Shown in pieces: positions 1 to 6,187 of a DNA stretch of 11,303 nt. The DNA lies in contig DOFS01000332.1 in assembly GCA_003523945.1 (NCBI GenBank), positions 1-11,303 on the forward strand. Reading direction: 5' to 3'. Each line of letters starts with the position of its first letter. The first letter of the stretch is position 1. The notes beneath the pieces were generated by a model, which worked only from the letters and a program-made list of their open reading frames with translations, was not told where the DNA came from and did not search any database. Position numbers and translations under genes: made by a program. The DNA comes from Nitrospiraceae bacterium. Its GTDB lineage: Bacteria; Nitrospirota; Nitrospiria; Nitrospirales; UBA8639.

Positions 1-587
1 GGTCCGCATGCATGGCACGCGATCGGTTGGGCATGAAACCGCCGGTCTTGGGGATCGTGATATTCCTTCAGGCAGGCCTCGCACAGAGGAAAATTCTTCA
101 GTGTGGTGGAAGGCCGGTCGTAGGGAATCCCTTCCTGAATCGTCAGGCGGGGTCCGCAATGCGTGCAGTTGGTAAAGGGATAGCGGTAGCGCCGGGCAAA
201 AGGATCAAATATTTCCTTCACGCAGTCCGCACATGGGGCGACATCCGGAACAATACCGGTCTGCACATGAGTTTTGTCGCTGCCGGCAATGACAAACGTT
301 TCTTCCGGGACGTCAGACAGGAGAATGCCGCTTGAGAAGATTTCGGCAATTTTAGCGAGTGGTGGAGGATTGTGAGTCAGTTCATGAATGAAATGCCTGA
401 GGTTATCTTCCTCGCCTGCCACCAGAATTTGAACACCGTTTCCATTGTTGGAAACACGACCTCGAAGATCAAAGCGTTGAGCCAGTTGCCAGACCCTCGG
501 ACGAAAACCGACCCCCTGGACCAATCCAGACACTTGGATGTTGAATGCCTGTTCGTTGGAGCTTCTCACCGTCACTGTTTCCATCAT
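1..587 (-). CDS. hypF: HypF, carbamoyltransferase for hydrogenase maturation (N-terminal 195 residues; runs off left edge)
   Basis: HypF uses carbamoyl phosphate and ATP to make the thiocarboxamide on HypE that becomes the CN ligands of the NiFe site, in the cytoplasm. The visible part reads without a break from an ATG at 587-585. An acylphosphatase domain spans about residues 13-105, with the signature VQGVGFRP at 23-30 and catalytic candidates Arg29 and Asn47, 18 residues apart as in acylphosphatases. Two HypF zinc fingers follow, each C-x2-C-x18-C-x2-C: C119/C122/C141/C144 and C169/C172/C191/C194. The YrdC-like and carbamoyltransferase domains of the usual ~750-residue protein lie beyond position 1. 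The start ATG overlaps the TGA of the NHL gene (ATGA), which indicates translational coupling. A second ATG is codon 2. The fold and family call are secure; only completeness is unknown. Confidence 0.95.
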   Translation of the reverse strand, partial: MMETVTVRSSNEQAFNIQVSGLVQGVGFRPRVWQLAQRFDLRGRVSNNGNGVQILVAGEEDNLRHFIHELTHNPPPLAKIAEIFSSGILLSDVPEETFVIAGSDKTHVQTGIVPDVAPCADCVKEIFDPFARRYRYPFTNCTHCGPRLTIQEGIPYDRPSTTLKNFPLCEACLKEYHDPQDRRFHAQPIACHACG

Positions 588-1795
588 GAAAGCAAAGCTC
601 CGTCAATGTCCCACAGTTGAACACGGTTGTTGCCTGAGTCCGACACCACTACAAACTTGCCACACACCTGAACTTGATAGGGCCAGCACAGACTCCCCCT
701 CACGGGAAAACTCCATTGATTATCCCCTTTAGCCTGAAAAGTGGGTTGGCCGGCCAACGCCTGCGCCTTGGCTCCTGTCTGCAGATTGGAATCATGCCAA
801 CCAATCAATCGGGAATTTGCGGTATCCGCCGCGATTAACCAGGAGCCGGTGGCCGTGACCCCGTATGGCATGTTGAGTGTTCCGGCCCGTGGCCAATACA
901 GGCTGGCATTATGGTCGACTAGATGAGAGGCAGTTTGGCCAAGAATCCAACGGCATGGCTCACCATCTTTTAAAGGAAATCCATCCCAGACCATGATTCG
1001 GTTATTCCCCGCATCGGCGACACAAAGGTTGCCATTCCAGACCGTCATGGCATGAGGCCATCGCATACTCATCGCGTCCGGTTCCCTGCCCGCATTTTCA
1101 TCACGACAATCAAACCGGTGTTGTCCTAGGACCATGTCGGCGGCTTGACCATGGTGTGTGGGAGGAGTCTGCCATATCAACACACGGCGATTCCCTGTAT
1201 CCGCGATACATAAGGAATCCCCTCGCGAGCAGACCCCATAAGGCCAATTCAGGGTGAAGGCTGTAGGGATTGACTGGTCTTGATTACACGATGTCGAATA
1301 AAAATCTTCCTGTCCCAGGACGATATCGGCCGGGACATGGCTGCCCCGGGGAACCCGATGCCACAGCAACACTCGATGATTCCACGCATCGGCCACGACT
1401 AACCCTTCACGATAACGGGTGATGCCAGTAGGAACATTAAAGGTCCTGGAGCTTGGCAAGCCTTTGGCATTTCGCCCTTCCGACAAAAAGTCGGGTTGAC
1501 CAATCACCCAATCGGCAGGTGCATTATCTTGAGTAGGAACATGCTCCCAACCCAACAAACGGTGATGACCTGTATCCGCAACCCACAAGGGCCCTTCTGG
1601 AGAAATCAACCACGCACCCCGAGGACCGAACAGAGTAGAAGCCGACGGTATAATGGGCAGGGGGAATCCAATCAAATCACGACATTCGCCAAGCACGACG
1701 ATGGGTGCTCCTCCCTGAAACAATGCTGTGGGAACCTGGGGCTCGATCTCTGGCTTGAGTGCAGGAACAGGGGATATGCGAATGGCCGTTTTCAT
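584..1795 (-). CDS. NHL-repeat six-bladed beta-propeller protein of the hydrogenase cluster
   Basis: About 403 residues with six clear NHL-type blades. Each has a [WM]P-x-G/A-[VM] strand, then an [AS]D-[TSA]-x-N/H-x-R core such as ADTGNRRVLIW, and ends in W. The blades are joined by a linker of the form LGQ-x-x-F, seen five times, plus an LGE variant near the N-terminus that probably closes the ring. There is no signal peptide or membrane segment, so a cytoplasmic location is expected, matching a cytosol-facing hydrogenase. NHL propellers usually act as binding platforms; no catalytic residues are evident. It lies 13 bases after the NifU-Rieske gene and overlaps hypF by 4 bases, so the three are almost certainly co-transcribed. 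The start is uncertain: I chose the ATG at 1795-1793, but an in-frame GTG at 1801 exists and neither has a strong ribosome site. Its exact role in H2 metabolism is not known to me. Confidence 0.88.
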   Translation of the reverse strand: MKTAIRISPVPALKPEIEPQVPTALFQGGAPIVVLGECRDLIGFPLPIIPSASTLFGPRGAWLISPEGPLWVADTGHHRLLGWEHVPTQDNAPADWVIGQPDFLSEGRNAKGLPSSRTFNVPTGITRYREGLVVADAWNHRVLLWHRVPRGSHVPADIVLGQEDFYSTSCNQDQSIPTAFTLNWPYGVCSRGDSLCIADTGNRRVLIWQTPPTHHGQAADMVLGQHRFDCRDENAGREPDAMSMRWPHAMTVWNGNLCVADAGNNRIMVWDGFPLKDGEPCRWILGQTASHLVDHNASLYWPRAGTLNMPYGVTATGSWLIAADTANSRLIGWHDSNLQTGAKAQALAGQPTFQAKGDNQWSFPVRGSLCWPYQVQVCGKFVVVSDSGNNRVQLWDIDGALLS

Positions 1796-1808
1796 ACACA
1801 CACATCTT

Positions 1809-2672
1809 TTACCGGGAAATTTTCATCTCAACTTTCGGGCCGTCGACACGAGTGTCATGGGGCAGCAACTGCACCTCAGGCGCCGTTAAACATTCTCCTG
1901 TCGTCAAGGAATATTGAAATCCATGATAAGGGCAGGTGATGATGCCATGATTGATTTCTCCCATTTCCAGTGACATGCCCATGTGCGCGCAAGCGTTCTC
2001 AAAACAGGAAATTCGTGAACCTTGGCGACTAAAGAGGAGGGAATGTCCATCAAGCTCTTTCACCAGAATGCCTCCGTCAGGAATCTCCTCCACCTGGAGG
2101 GCGACCATCCAGCTTGAATCCCGGGATTTGGTAAAGGGACTGACTAGATGCAGGGGAACCCCATTACCCGTCGGCGCGTGAGCCAACCCTTTGATCTTGT
2201 GGATGGTGCGGATTTCCGGGCACTGTTCTCTTATGGCTTTTTCCACGCCTTCAGTCAACGTTAGATTGGAAGAGGGGCAACCGTCGCAAGCTCCAAGAAG
2301 GCGGATTTCCACGGTGTCGGGCAGCTGGAGACGGACGAGTTCCACATTCCCGCCGTGGGACTGAAGGAGAGGACGAACGCCATCCAGAGCGGCCTCTACC
2401 CGCTCATTCAAGGAAGGTTTGACCAATCCCAAATGTCGGAGGACGGCATAGACCAATTCATCTGAGGCCGCCTGGCGCAGGACGGCCTGCGTAGCGGGAT
2501 CGGATTTGAACAGAAGGATGATACGGGATAGAGCTTCCTTGTGTAGTTGATCGATCGATTCCCTCAAGGCGAGAACCGTCTGACGATGAGTGTCGTCCCA
2601 TTGTGCAACAATCGACTCCAGCCGTTCGATTGTGCCAAGGAATGAGGCTAAGTCGGGTTTAGACCCTTGCAC
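1809..2672 (-). CDS. NifU C-terminal domain / Rieske [2Fe-2S] fusion protein (putative hydrogenase electron carrier or Fe-S scaffold)
   Basis: A 287-residue protein in three parts. Residues ~1-85 are helical and carry no recognised motif. Residues ~90-150 are a NifU C-terminal (Nfu) domain with the C-x2-C pair at C129/C132 in a GACDGCPSS context. Residues ~185-285 are a Rieske domain with C228-x-H230 and C247-x2-H250, the ligands of a [2Fe-2S] cluster. No membrane anchor or Tat signal is visible, unlike bc1-type Rieske proteins, so it should be soluble and cytoplasmic. I chose the GTG at 2672-2670 because AAGGAGG at 2678-2684 sits five bases upstream; an in-frame GTG at 2714 has no good ribosome site. 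Proteins of this kind recur in group 2a hydrogenase operons and have been suggested to take electrons from the enzyme or help its Fe-S assembly. Which of these is right cannot be told from sequence. Confidence 0.93.
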   Translation of the reverse strand: MQGSKPDLASFLGTIERLESIVAQWDDTHRQTVLALRESIDQLHKEALSRIILLFKSDPATQAVLRQAASDELVYAVLRHLGLVKPSLNERVEAALDGVRPLLQSHGGNVELVRLQLPDTVEIRLLGACDGCPSSNLTLTEGVEKAIREQCPEIRTIHKIKGLAHAPTGNGVPLHLVSPFTKSRDSSWMVALQVEEIPDGGILVKELDGHSLLFSRQGSRISCFENACAHMGMSLEMGEINHGIITCPYHGFQYSLTTGECLTAPEVQLLPHDTRVDGPKVEMKISR

Positions 2673-2677
2673 GAATT

Positions 2678-2684
2678 CCTCCTT
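2678..2684 (-). promoter_or_regulatory. Strong Shine-Dalgarno site that decides the NifU-Rieske start
   Basis: AAGGAGG on the minus strand, five bases before the GTG at 2672-2670. It is inside the longer reading frame that would start at GTG 2714, which lacks such a site. This favours the shorter protein. Confidence 0.7.
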
Positions 2685-2721
2685 CGCAACAATCCCAGGT
2701 GGCAGAATGCTCACCCGTGGC

Positions 2722-2946
2722 TCAGCGATATTTTAAATCTCGAAAGAGTCGGGGTTGTAGGGCGCCAACGAACAAACTGGCCAGGGCCACCGAAAACCAC
2801 AAGGCCAGTCCGATCTTCACAAAGACAACAAACAGCACGGCTCCCACCCCGACTCCCAACCCGGCCAACATCATGACCTTGGACGGGTCTTGAAATAATT
2901 TCCCATTGCAAAACAACAAGACTGAATTCCAAAACATGTCGAACAT
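2722..2946 (-). CDS. Small hydrophobic membrane protein (74 residues), hydrogenase cluster
   Basis: Starts at the ATG at 2946-2944, preceded by GAGGG with seven bases of spacing; a longer in-frame extension to 3006 overlaps the upstream gene and has no support. Residues ~1-21 are amphipathic. Residues ~22-43 (rich in Gly, Val and Leu, with a GLGVGVGAV core) and ~45-62 are two likely transmembrane helices. The C-terminus is short and basic (RLFRDLKYR), which by the positive-inside rule would face the cytoplasm. I recognise no family. It follows the other mini membrane protein by 28 bases and precedes the NifU-Rieske gene by 49 bases, so it is part of the same transcript. A role as a membrane anchor or docking partner for the otherwise soluble hydrogenase proteins is inference from context. 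Confidence 0.75.
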   Translation of the reverse strand: MFDMFWNSVLLFCNGKLFQDPSKVMMLAGLGVGVGAVLFVVFVKIGLALWFSVALASLFVGALQPRLFRDLKYR

Positions 2947-2974
2947 GAAGATTCCCTCTTTGTCAGAATGATCA

Positions 2975-3208
2975 TCAGAGAAGCGCTGCCAAAATAAGGA
3001 GGCCAATCAGCACACCCGGGACCGACGCAATCGGTCCAAAAAATGAACCCATTAAGGCCGCCAGCTCATAGCCAAGCGCTTTTCCACCCACGAGAATGCC
3101 ACCGATGGCCCCACCAAGCGCGCCAAACACCAGCGCGATCGCAAGAAAAAATACCCCTGAACCAAATGTCAATTGCGGGTCGGCAGCGGAAAAAATGGAC
3201 AGATCCAT
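2975..3208 (-). CDS. Small glycine-rich membrane protein (77 residues), hydrogenase cluster
   Basis: Starts at the ATG at 3208-3206, which has AGGGGGTGA five bases upstream; an in-frame GTG at 3217 lies inside that ribosome site and is unlikely. Residues ~17-42 form a glycine-rich transmembrane helix with small residues spaced as in glycine zippers (GALGGAIGGILVGG), and ~52-77 form a second helix ending at the C-terminus (GVLIGLLILAALL). Such packing favours tight helix association or oligomers. No family is recognised. It lies 28 bases after the TPR gene and 28 bases before the second small membrane protein. The pair could form a membrane platform for the cluster's soluble redox proteins, but nothing in the sequence proves this. 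Confidence 0.75.
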   Translation of the reverse strand: MDLSIFSAADPQLTFGSGVFFLAIALVFGALGGAIGGILVGGKALGYELAALMGSFFGPIASVPGVLIGLLILAALL

Positions 3209-3236
3209 TTTGCTCACCCCCTTTTCAGGATTCTGC

Positions 3237-4262
3237 TTAGTTCCGGATCAACATTCCATGAGGGGAAAGCAGGGAGGGATGATGCCTCTGCAATTCCTCC
3301 TCAAGTTCAGCCAACATGTCATGAGTGATCGTCACTTTGTCTGATTCTCCATATTGTTCAAAGATCGCGCAGGCCTGTTGGTAATACGTCCGGGCCAGCG
3401 TCAGATTATGCGGGTTACCCAGCCCAGGCTGTTCAGGATCATCCGGAAGGTTTCGCAACGCATTGGCTTTGTTTGAAATCGTATTCGCATACCCGAGAGG
3501 CGTATCCTTCGGATTTCGCACTTTTAAGGCTTCGTCATAGGCCGCCACGGCCCGGAGATTATTGCCCACGGAATGGCTGCTTGAAGCATATTGCAAGGCA
3601 TTTCCAAGATTATTTTGCAGCATGGCATATTCCGTCGGATGATCCACGAGCGTAATGACTTTCAGGGCTTCTTCGAAGGATTGGACCGCCAGGGCCTCCC
3701 GTATTTTTCCATTCTGGTCGGTCACAGGAATCGAGAGATACGCCGTGGCCAGATTATTGTGCAGAATGGTGAATTCCGTGGGATAGCGTTTACGGGTAAA
3801 GGTCCGGAGTGCTCGTAAATAGAGATTGATGGCATCGGAAATTTTGGCGCGTCCTAATCCGGCCAGGGTCTGCAATGTTAGCCCAAGATTGAGTTCCGCT
3901 TCCGCCAGTTCTTCCGGCGAGCCATGGTGTTTCAAGACCGCAATTGCATCCTCAAATGCGGCCCGGGCTTTCTCCAAATTGTCCGGGACATCCTGCGGCA
4001 TGCTGTTCAAAGCGGTTCCCATGCGAGCCTGGACCCGTGCGTTCAACAACGGTTCGTCGGCTGGACACAGGGAGAGCGCTTTAGCATACAGCGAAGCGGC
4101 ATGATGGAGGTCTTGAAAAGATTTGGGTTTGTGCTGGAGGCCCATGGCAATTTCCATGAGCATCTCCACTTTTTCCACCGGGGAGGCATCAGGAGATTCT
4201 GCAGCGGCCAGAGCTGCTTTAACGCGATGATCGGAAAGGCAAGAAAAGGTTTCCTGATTCAT
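3237..4262 (-). CDS. Tetratricopeptide-repeat (TPR) protein, hydrogenase cluster
   Basis: A 341-residue, wholly helical protein without signal peptide or membrane segment. At least five repeats share an N-N-L-[GA]-x-A-like first helix, at about residues 75-89, 110-124, 165-179, 203-217 and 249-263, followed by second helices of the type FEEALKV / YDEALKV. This is the TPR superhelix used for protein-protein contacts, so an assembly or docking role is likely. The ATG at 4262-4260 has AAGGAG nine bases upstream. It is the first gene of what looks like a second transcription unit: a terminator-like hairpin lies upstream, then a sigma-70-like promoter. Two tiny membrane genes follow at once. The partner is unknown; placement among hydrogenase genes makes a maturation or membrane-docking job the best inference. 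Confidence 0.88.
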   Translation of the reverse strand: MNQETFSCLSDHRVKAALAAAESPDASPVEKVEMLMEIAMGLQHKPKSFQDLHHAASLYAKALSLCPADEPLLNARVQARMGTALNSMPQDVPDNLEKARAAFEDAIAVLKHHGSPEELAEAELNLGLTLQTLAGLGRAKISDAINLYLRALRTFTRKRYPTEFTILHNNLATAYLSIPVTDQNGKIREALAVQSFEEALKVITLVDHPTEYAMLQNNLGNALQYASSSHSVGNNLRAVAAYDEALKVRNPKDTPLGYANTISNKANALRNLPDDPEQPGLGNPHNLTLARTYYQQACAIFEQYGESDKVTITHDMLAELEEELQRHHPSLLSPHGMLIRN

Positions 4263-4282
4263 GCTGAATCGCTCCTTGTTTT

Positions 4283-4311
4283 ATTATTTGACGGCCAATC
4301 ATGGATGTCAA
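4283..4311 (-). promoter_or_regulatory. Sigma-70-like promoter for the TPR-NifU/Rieske-NHL-hypF unit
   Basis: On the minus strand, TTGACA (4311-4306) is a perfect -35 box. After exactly 17 bases comes AATAAT (4288-4283), five of six matches to the -10 box. The expected start of transcription, near 4276, gives a leader of only about 15 bases, with AAGGAG (4277-4272) at its very end. That tight fit is the main reason for caution. Confidence 0.55.
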
Positions 4312-4439
4312 CTACTATTTCAAAGTGAAAACTAAGTTTGCAGCAGGCAATGCATAAATCATTTTTTTCTTTTCCGCCGACAACCTTTGCATCGTAAAAA
4401 ATCTTTTCAGCCAAACATGACCATGCTTTGCCATAGAAA

Positions 4440-4488
4440 AAACAAAAATTCGGCGCTGACCGGATGTGATATTAAAAAATCACAGCGC
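4440..4488 (-). terminator. Hairpin plus T-rich tract after the hupSL unit
   Basis: Immediately after the stop of the 128-residue gene, the minus strand can form a nested stem: GCGCT (4488-4484) with AGCGC (4457-4453), enclosing GTGAT (4483-4479) with ATCAC (4470-4466). The inner loop is eight bases and there is an eight-base bulge on one side. Then follows TTTTTGTTTTTT between about 4449 and 4436. The bulge makes it imperfect, but the place and T tract fit an intrinsic terminator or an attenuating site. Confidence 0.5.
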
Positions 4489-4490
4489 AA

Positions 4491-4877
4491 TCACACGTAA
4501 GCCTTTTCGTCGAGATAGGCCGATGACGGCATCTGAATCATCAGGCCTGCTGATTTCTCGTCCCAGGACGCTGAAACCATTTGAGCAAAGTGTTCATCAA
4601 TGCCATGCACGCGACAGAATTCTTGTGCATGAATGACCCGGTCCCCACGGGCATTACGGATTTTCAACAGTAAGCCGCCTGCACCGGCATTGGTCACTGG
4701 GAGGAGGAGGAGGGCACGATCTCTTTTCAGTAAAATGACACTATGAATCTGCGGAAAATATTGCTCATACAAGGAGGCATCGAGATAGAGATTCCCGTTC
4801 CGAATATGAATGCAGGCATCGGTGCCGGCCGTGTGGTGAGCGGGCGTGCCCTTATATTGATTCATGAAACGAAACAT
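4491..4877 (-). CDS. Conserved-looking hypothetical protein downstream of hupD
   Basis: 128 residues, soluble, no signal peptide. Not recognised as a named family. The middle (about residues 25-85) is rich in beta-type segments (NLYLDASLYEQYF, SVILLKRDRALLLLPV) and ends in a loop GAGGLLLKIRNARGDRV that looks conserved in character; the C-terminus is mildly acidic. Only two cysteines are present, without a metal-site pattern. The ATG at 4877-4875 has GAGGTG seven bases upstream, giving a 26-base overlap with hupD; an ATG at 4865 is also possible. The tight overlap with the protease gene suggests joint translation and a job in hydrogenase maturation or assembly. It is the last gene before a terminator-like hairpin. 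Confidence 0.8.
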   Translation of the reverse strand: MFRFMNQYKGTPAHHTAGTDACIHIRNGNLYLDASLYEQYFPQIHSVILLKRDRALLLLPVTNAGAGGLLLKIRNARGDRVIHAQEFCRVHGIDEHFAQMVSASWDEKSAGLMIQMPSSAYLDEKAYV

Positions 4878-5337
4878 GTTGTTTCACCTCATCCATAATA
4901 TGACCAAACACCTTTTCGGCCGCCTGCTTGACGGGAACGGTCAACTCCAGACCAAACATAGTGTCGGCTGCCTCGACTAAATACACTGTCACATTTTTGG
5001 GGAAGGAACTACCAAAGACCAGTTGTCCCGCATAGAGCGCATGGTCCCACCGGAAATTATGCAGGCTATAGCTCGGCGGCGGTCGATTGATGACTTCATT
5101 GCCCGGAAGCTTAAAGATGCTTCCAGGTGCCGATCCCGTGACTGCAGCATCAAGGATGATGAGCCTACTGGCCTCGCGTGCCTGAAACATTACTTCCATG
5201 CCTCCGGTCCCGGCATCGTACACCCGAACAGCAGCATTGGGATGATCTCTGAAATACGCTTGAAGCCGTTGGACCACCACAATCCCCACCCCGTCGTCGC
5301 TTCGGTTGAGATTCCCGCAACCAATGATGACCAACAT
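4852..5337 (-). CDS. hupD: HupD-family hydrogenase maturation endopeptidase
   Basis: This nickel-dependent-recognition protease removes the C-terminal tail of the large subunit once the Ni-Fe site is complete, in the cytoplasm. The 161-residue length is normal for the family. The N-terminus shows the family signature GCGNLNRSDDGVG at residues 6-18. Candidate nickel-sensing ligands by comparison with HybD are D15, D63 (in ILDAAV) and H93 (in SLHNF). The DAGTGG motif is at 41-46. It lies 25 bases after the second small cysteine protein and overlaps the next gene by 26 bases, so it is embedded in the hupSL transcript. Its presumed substrate is the 16-residue tail of HupL encoded upstream. The start ATG (5337-5335) has only a weak ribosome site. 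Confidence 0.94.
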   Translation of the reverse strand: MLVIIGCGNLNRSDDGVGIVVVQRLQAYFRDHPNAAVRVYDAGTGGMEVMFQAREASRLIILDAAVTGSAPGSIFKLPGNEVINRPPPSYSLHNFRWDHALYAGQLVFGSSFPKNVTVYLVEAADTMFGLELTVPVKQAAEKVFGHIMDEVKQHVSFHESI

Positions 5338-5362
5338 TTCTGAGTCTCTTGAAGTTCTTCCG

Positions 5363-5698
5363 TCAAATCCGCCACAGGCGGCACGACCAATCTTTTTCTA
5401 CTGGAATAGCCAATTCCGGCAATTCGCAGTATTGGCGGTGCACCACGTAATACATGCAAGTTTCACAAGATTGGACGATATCCCCGCCCACCTCGCCGGG
5501 AGGTCGATAGGGATCTAGTTGAAAACCCGCGATCTGTAACTTCCCCTCATAGTCATCAGGCCTAAGAGACTGCAGGCGATGGACAAGATGGTTGATGTCC
5601 TCACTTGTATAGGCACGGGGCTCCACTTCAGTCTGAAGCCCTTCCTCCAAAAGCGTTCTCAAATGTTTTCTCAGGGCATCTTGTTCCATTTGAACCAT
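5363..5698 (-). CDS. Small four-cysteine protein B (HiPIP-like motif), tandem paralogue
   Basis: About 111 residues if begun at the ATG at 5698-5696. An upstream TTG at 5722 and an ATG at 5689 are also open; none has a clear ribosome site, and alignment with the paralogue favours an ATG. The N-terminal half is charged and helical (LRKHLRTLLEEGLQTEVEP). The C-terminus carries C-x2-C-x9-C-x14-C in the setting CETCMYYVVHRQYC ... PVEKDWSCRLWRI, ending two residues past the final tryptophan. The aromatic residues around the cysteines and the W-x-C-x-x-W end resemble high-potential iron-sulfur proteins (C-x2-C ... C ... GWC-x2-W). I infer an Fe-S electron carrier; a structural zinc site is the alternative. 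It follows paralogue A by 56 bases and precedes hupD by 25. Confidence 0.82.
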   Translation of the reverse strand: MVQMEQDALRKHLRTLLEEGLQTEVEPRAYTSEDINHLVHRLQSLRPDDYEGKLQIAGFQLDPYRPPGEVGGDIVQSCETCMYYVVHRQYCELPELAIPVEKDWSCRLWRI

Positions 5699-5754
5699 GA
5701 ATCTTGGGAAAGCCTTCCACAATCAGTTCCGCGCGCTTCTGGAATCCCATGAAA

Positions 5755-6087
5755 TTAGATGCGCCAGAGACGGCAATACCAGTCCGGTTCGACTGGAAGA
5801 TCTAATTCAGGCAAGTCACACCATTTCCGGTGGACAAGATAATACATACACTCCAAACATCTCATTTGGTCCGGCCCGTAGGGCTTATCGGTAAAACCAG
5901 ACAGGACAAGTTTTCCCTTCAAATCATGTTGATCAAGTTTGCGAACATCGGAGAGCAGCTGTGCGAATTCCACCTGAGTTTCGGGGAAGGGCTCAGTTTG
6001 GGTTTTTAAACCGGATGCCAGAAGGTCGCCGATTTCCTGGCGGAGTTTTTCTTCTTCCTCATTGCGCATGGAAGGATGGACCCCCAT
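5755..6087 (-). CDS. Small four-cysteine protein A (HiPIP-like motif), tandem paralogue
   Basis: 110 residues from the ATG at 6087-6085, or 104 from the ATG at 6069, which aligns better with paralogue B. GGAGGTG lies 13 bases before the first ATG, which is long. The layout is the same as in protein B: a charged helical N-terminus (EEKLRQEIGDLL, then a shared [KQ]T-[EQ]-x-EP stretch), a GKL-x-[LI]-[SA]-GF motif mid-protein, and a C-terminal C-x2-C-x9-C-x14-C block ending CRLWRI exactly like B. B carries about six to ten extra residues just before its first cysteine. No signal peptide or membrane helix is visible. It follows hupL by 100 bases. A redox partner of HupSL is the most attractive reading; zinc binding cannot be excluded. 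Confidence 0.84.
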   Translation of the reverse strand: MGVHPSMRNEEEEKLRQEIGDLLASGLKTQTEPFPETQVEFAQLLSDVRKLDQHDLKGKLVLSGFTDKPYGPDQMRCLECMYYLVHRKWCDLPELDLPVEPDWYCRLWRI

Positions 6088-6187
6088 TCAAGTGTGATTT
6101 CACCTCCATGCTACTCCCCTCGCCTTCCTTTCACAAAGTGAAATGGGCCCAAGGTTAGACAACTCCTCACGCCATTTCCGGGCCGCC

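Noticed and set aside
6129..6143. TTTCAC-AAA-GTGAAA hairpin in the hupL-protein A gap
   Set aside because: Six base pairs, A/T-rich, no T tract; too weak to call a terminator or processing site.
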